The position numbers and the translations under genes were made by a program. Shown here piece by piece: positions 5,828 through 7,367 of a stretch of 7,367 nucleotides of DNA. Source of the stretch: Trebonia sp. (GTDB lineage Bacteria > Actinomycetota > Actinomycetes > Streptosporangiales > Streptosporangiaceae). The notes beneath the pieces are model-generated. The model was given only the letters and a program-made list of their open reading frames with translations. It was not told where the DNA came from and ran no database searches. The stretch is from assembly GCA_030038035.1 (NCBI GenBank), contig JASHPP010000459.1, forward strand, positions 1 through 7,367, given 5' to 3'. Every line of letters begins with the position of its first letter. The first letter of the stretch is position 1.

Positions 5828-7367
5828 GTGAGCGACACCACCGAACTCCTCAGCGGCGCGTCATCCGCGTCCGGGGATTCCCCCATCGGTCAATCTGCCG
5901 CCGGCTCCGCAGGTGCCGCGCCACGGTCACCGGGCCGTGACGGCGGGGACCTCTCCAAGCTGCTCGTCTCCGATCTGCAGCGGATCGCCCAGCAGCTTGG
6001 CATTCCGGGGACGGGACGGATGCGTAAAGGGGACCTTGTCGCCGCGATCAAGGAGCGCCAGGGTGGCGGTCAGCGGGAACGCCGGGCCCCCCTGGGCGCC
6101 GAGGAATCAGCCACGCGGGTCGCGTCTGCGGGAGCCGGCGCGCCTCGCCCCCTGAATCAGGATGCTATGGAAGCAGACACAGCCGTCCGGTCAGGCATCG
6201 GCGCCGCGGGCCGCAGTGGCGGCATCGGCGAGGCGCCGCGGAGTACCAGCGCCGGCGAGGCCGGCATTGGCGAGGGCCAGGCGCATGCCGCCTCGGTCCG
6301 CCAGCCGGCGTCCACCGCGCACCAGGCTGGCACGGAAAGCGGTTCCGACGCGCAGGGCATTGGCTCCGGCCAGGACGCCAGGCGCGGCGACCGCCGCAGG
6401 AACGGGCGCCGTGACGACCAGGGGACCGGCCAGGGGACCGGGGGCCGCGAGCAGCGCAGGGATGGCCGGGAGCCGGATCGCGCCGCCGCCAACAGCGGGC
6501 GCGGCAACCAGGCCGGCCAGAACGGCCAGAGCGCGCAGGGCGGCAGCGGCCGTGACGACGACGAGGACAGCCAGGGCCGGCGGCGCGGGCGGGACCGCTT
6601 CAGGAACCGCAACAGGCGCCGTGGCGACCGGCAGGGCGGCGAGCCTGAGGCGGTGATCACCGAGGACGACGTGCTGATCCCCATCGCGGGCATCCTGGAT
6701 GTGCTCGAGAACTACGCGTTCGTCCGGACCACGGGCTACCTGCCCGGCCCGAACGACGTCTACGTCTCGCTTTCCCAGGTCCGCAAGCACGGGCTGCGCA
6801 AGGGCGACGTCATTGAGGGCGCGGTCCGCCAGCCCAGGGACGGCGAGCGGCGGGAAAAGTTCAACGCGCTTGTCCGCCTCGACAAGGTGAACGGCCTGGA
6901 CCCGGAGCAGTCAGCGTCCCGGCCTGAGTTCGCCAAGCTGGTCCCGCTCTACCCGCAGCAGCGGCTGCGCCTCGAGACCGACCCCGGCAACCTGGTGACC
7001 CGCATCATCGACTTGATCTGCCCGATCGGCAAGGGCCAGCGCGGCCTGATCGTCTCGCCGCCGAAGGCGGGCAAGACGATGATCCTGCAGGCGATTGCCA
7101 ACGCCATCACCAAGAACAACCCCGAGTGTCACCTCATGGTCGTCCTCGTCGACGAGCGGCCAGAGGAAGTCACCGACATGCAGCGGACCGTCAAGGGCGA
7201 GGTCATCCACTCGACCTTCGACCGCCCGGCCGAGGACCACACGACCGTCGCCGAGCTCGCGATCGAGCGGGCTAAGCGGCTGGTGGAGATGGGCCACGAC
7301 GTGGTGGTGCTGCTCGACTCGATCACCCGGCTCGGCCGCGCGTACAACCTGGCCGCGCCGGCCAGCG
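5828..7367 (+). CDS. rho: transcription termination factor Rho, 3'-partial
   Basis: The hexameric RNA-dependent ATPase that ends transcription; 513 residues are visible and the frame is open at the window end. Domains in order are a short N-terminus 'SDTTELLSG', a Rho_N helical domain (about 41-78, 'DLSKLLVSDLQRIAQQLGI'), a disordered insertion (about 80-274) rich in Arg, Gly, Asp, Gln and Asn with blocks such as 'GRRRGRDRFRNRNRRRGDR', the cold-shock-like primary RNA-binding domain (about 282-350, 'NYAFVR' at 295-300), and the ATPase core with Walker A 'PPKAGKT' (K416), 'DERPEEV' (442-448) and Walker B 'VVVLLDS' (D497). The Q-loop, R-loop and C-terminus lie beyond the edge. GTG is preferred as start because of GGAAGGA 6 nt upstream and family N-termini beginning (M/V)SDTTDL. 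An in-frame ATG at 5813, with GAGGA at 5803-5807, would add five residues. The insertion is characteristic of actinobacterial Rho and binds RNA in studied homologues. Confidence 0.97.
   Translation, partial: MSDTTELLSGASSASGDSPIGQSAAGSAGAAPRSPGRDGGDLSKLLVSDLQRIAQQLGIPGTGRMRKGDLVAAIKERQGGGQRERRAPLGAEESATRVASAGAGAPRPLNQDAMEADTAVRSGIGAAGRSGGIGEAPRSTSAGEAGIGEGQAHAASVRQPASTAHQAGTESGSDAQGIGSGQDARRGDRRRNGRRDDQGTGQGTGGREQRRDGREPDRAAANSGRGNQAGQNGQSAQGGSGRDDDEDSQGRRRGRDRFRNRNRRRGDRQGGEPEAVITEDDVLIPIAGILDVLENYAFVRTTGYLPGPNDVYVSLSQVRKHGLRKGDVIEGAVRQPRDGERREKFNALVRLDKVNGLDPEQSASRPEFAKLVPLYPQQRLRLETDPGNLVTRIIDLICPIGKGQRGLIVSPPKAGKTMILQAIANAITKNNPECHLMVVLVDERPEEVTDMQRTVKGEVIHSTFDRPAEDHTTVAELAIERAKRLVEMGHDVVVLLDSITRLGRAYNLAAPAS
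6418..6441 (+). repeat. perfect in-frame 12-bp tandem duplication in the rho insertion
   Basis: CCAGGGGACCGG occurs twice back to back (6418-6429, 6430-6441) and encodes the doubled 'QGTGQGTG'. It keeps the reading frame and sits in the low-complexity insertion, consistent with growth of that region by replication slippage. Confidence 0.8.

Noticed and set aside
5341..5886. Minus-strand 181-codon frame covering the thrB-rho gap
   Set aside because: It overlaps the ends of two solid genes and the leader structures, shows no conserved motif, and its composition does not look coding. It cannot be fully excluded without transcript data.
5695..5940. Possible upstream reading frame (81 codons) running out of frame into rho
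   Set aside because: GAGG at 5688-5691 is only 3 nt from its ATG and the next at 5680-5683 is 11 nt away; the product has no features. Regulatory interference with rho remains conceivable but unsupported.
6162..6656. Alternative plus-strand frame in the rho insertion
   Set aside because: An Ala/Arg/Thr low-complexity shadow; the rho frame is continuous through the region and joins recognisable domains on both sides.

Overview
The window comes from a high-GC actinomycete. Coding DNA is strongly G+C biased at third positions, GTG is used as a start, and the genes resemble those of Streptomyces and its relatives (Streptosporangiales-like orders are possible). The gene order, an ArgS-related gene, lysA, hom, thrC, thrB, then rho, is the one known from Streptomyces and many other Actinomycetes. 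This is conserved core metabolism. I see no tRNA or rRNA gene, CRISPR array, insertion sequence, phage gene or defence system.

Positions 1-5397 hold five tightly packed plus-strand genes that read as one operon. The first is the 3' part of an ArgS-like anticodon-binding protein (NrtL type). Next is diaminopimelate decarboxylase (lysA, last step to lysine), then homoserine dehydrogenase (hom), threonine synthase (thrC) and homoserine kinase (thrB). The last three turn aspartate semialdehyde into threonine; HSK (ThrB) acts before ThrC although its gene comes after. The lysA/hom and hom/thrC junctions are ATGA stop-start overlaps, and thrC overlaps thrB by 14 nt. The thrC 3' end looks altered by a one-base shift past its ancestral stop. 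No promoter for the operon is visible; it should lie upstream of the window.

Positions 5398-5827 (430 nt) have no convincing gene. They look like a promoter plus a long structured leader for rho. In order they hold an extended -10 element (TGTTAGGCT), a strong stem-loop exactly where the RNA should begin, a second bulged stem-loop, a C-rich G-poor stretch resembling a Rho loading site, a GNRA hairpin, a triplicated 12-bp motif, and a perfect hairpin that carries the rho Shine-Dalgarno sequence in its loop directly before the GTG start.

Positions 5828-7367 are the 5' part of rho, the transcription termination factor. It has the large arginine-, glycine- and aspartate-rich N-terminal insertion typical of actinobacterial Rho, and runs off the window after Walker B. 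The least explained part of the window is the rho leader.
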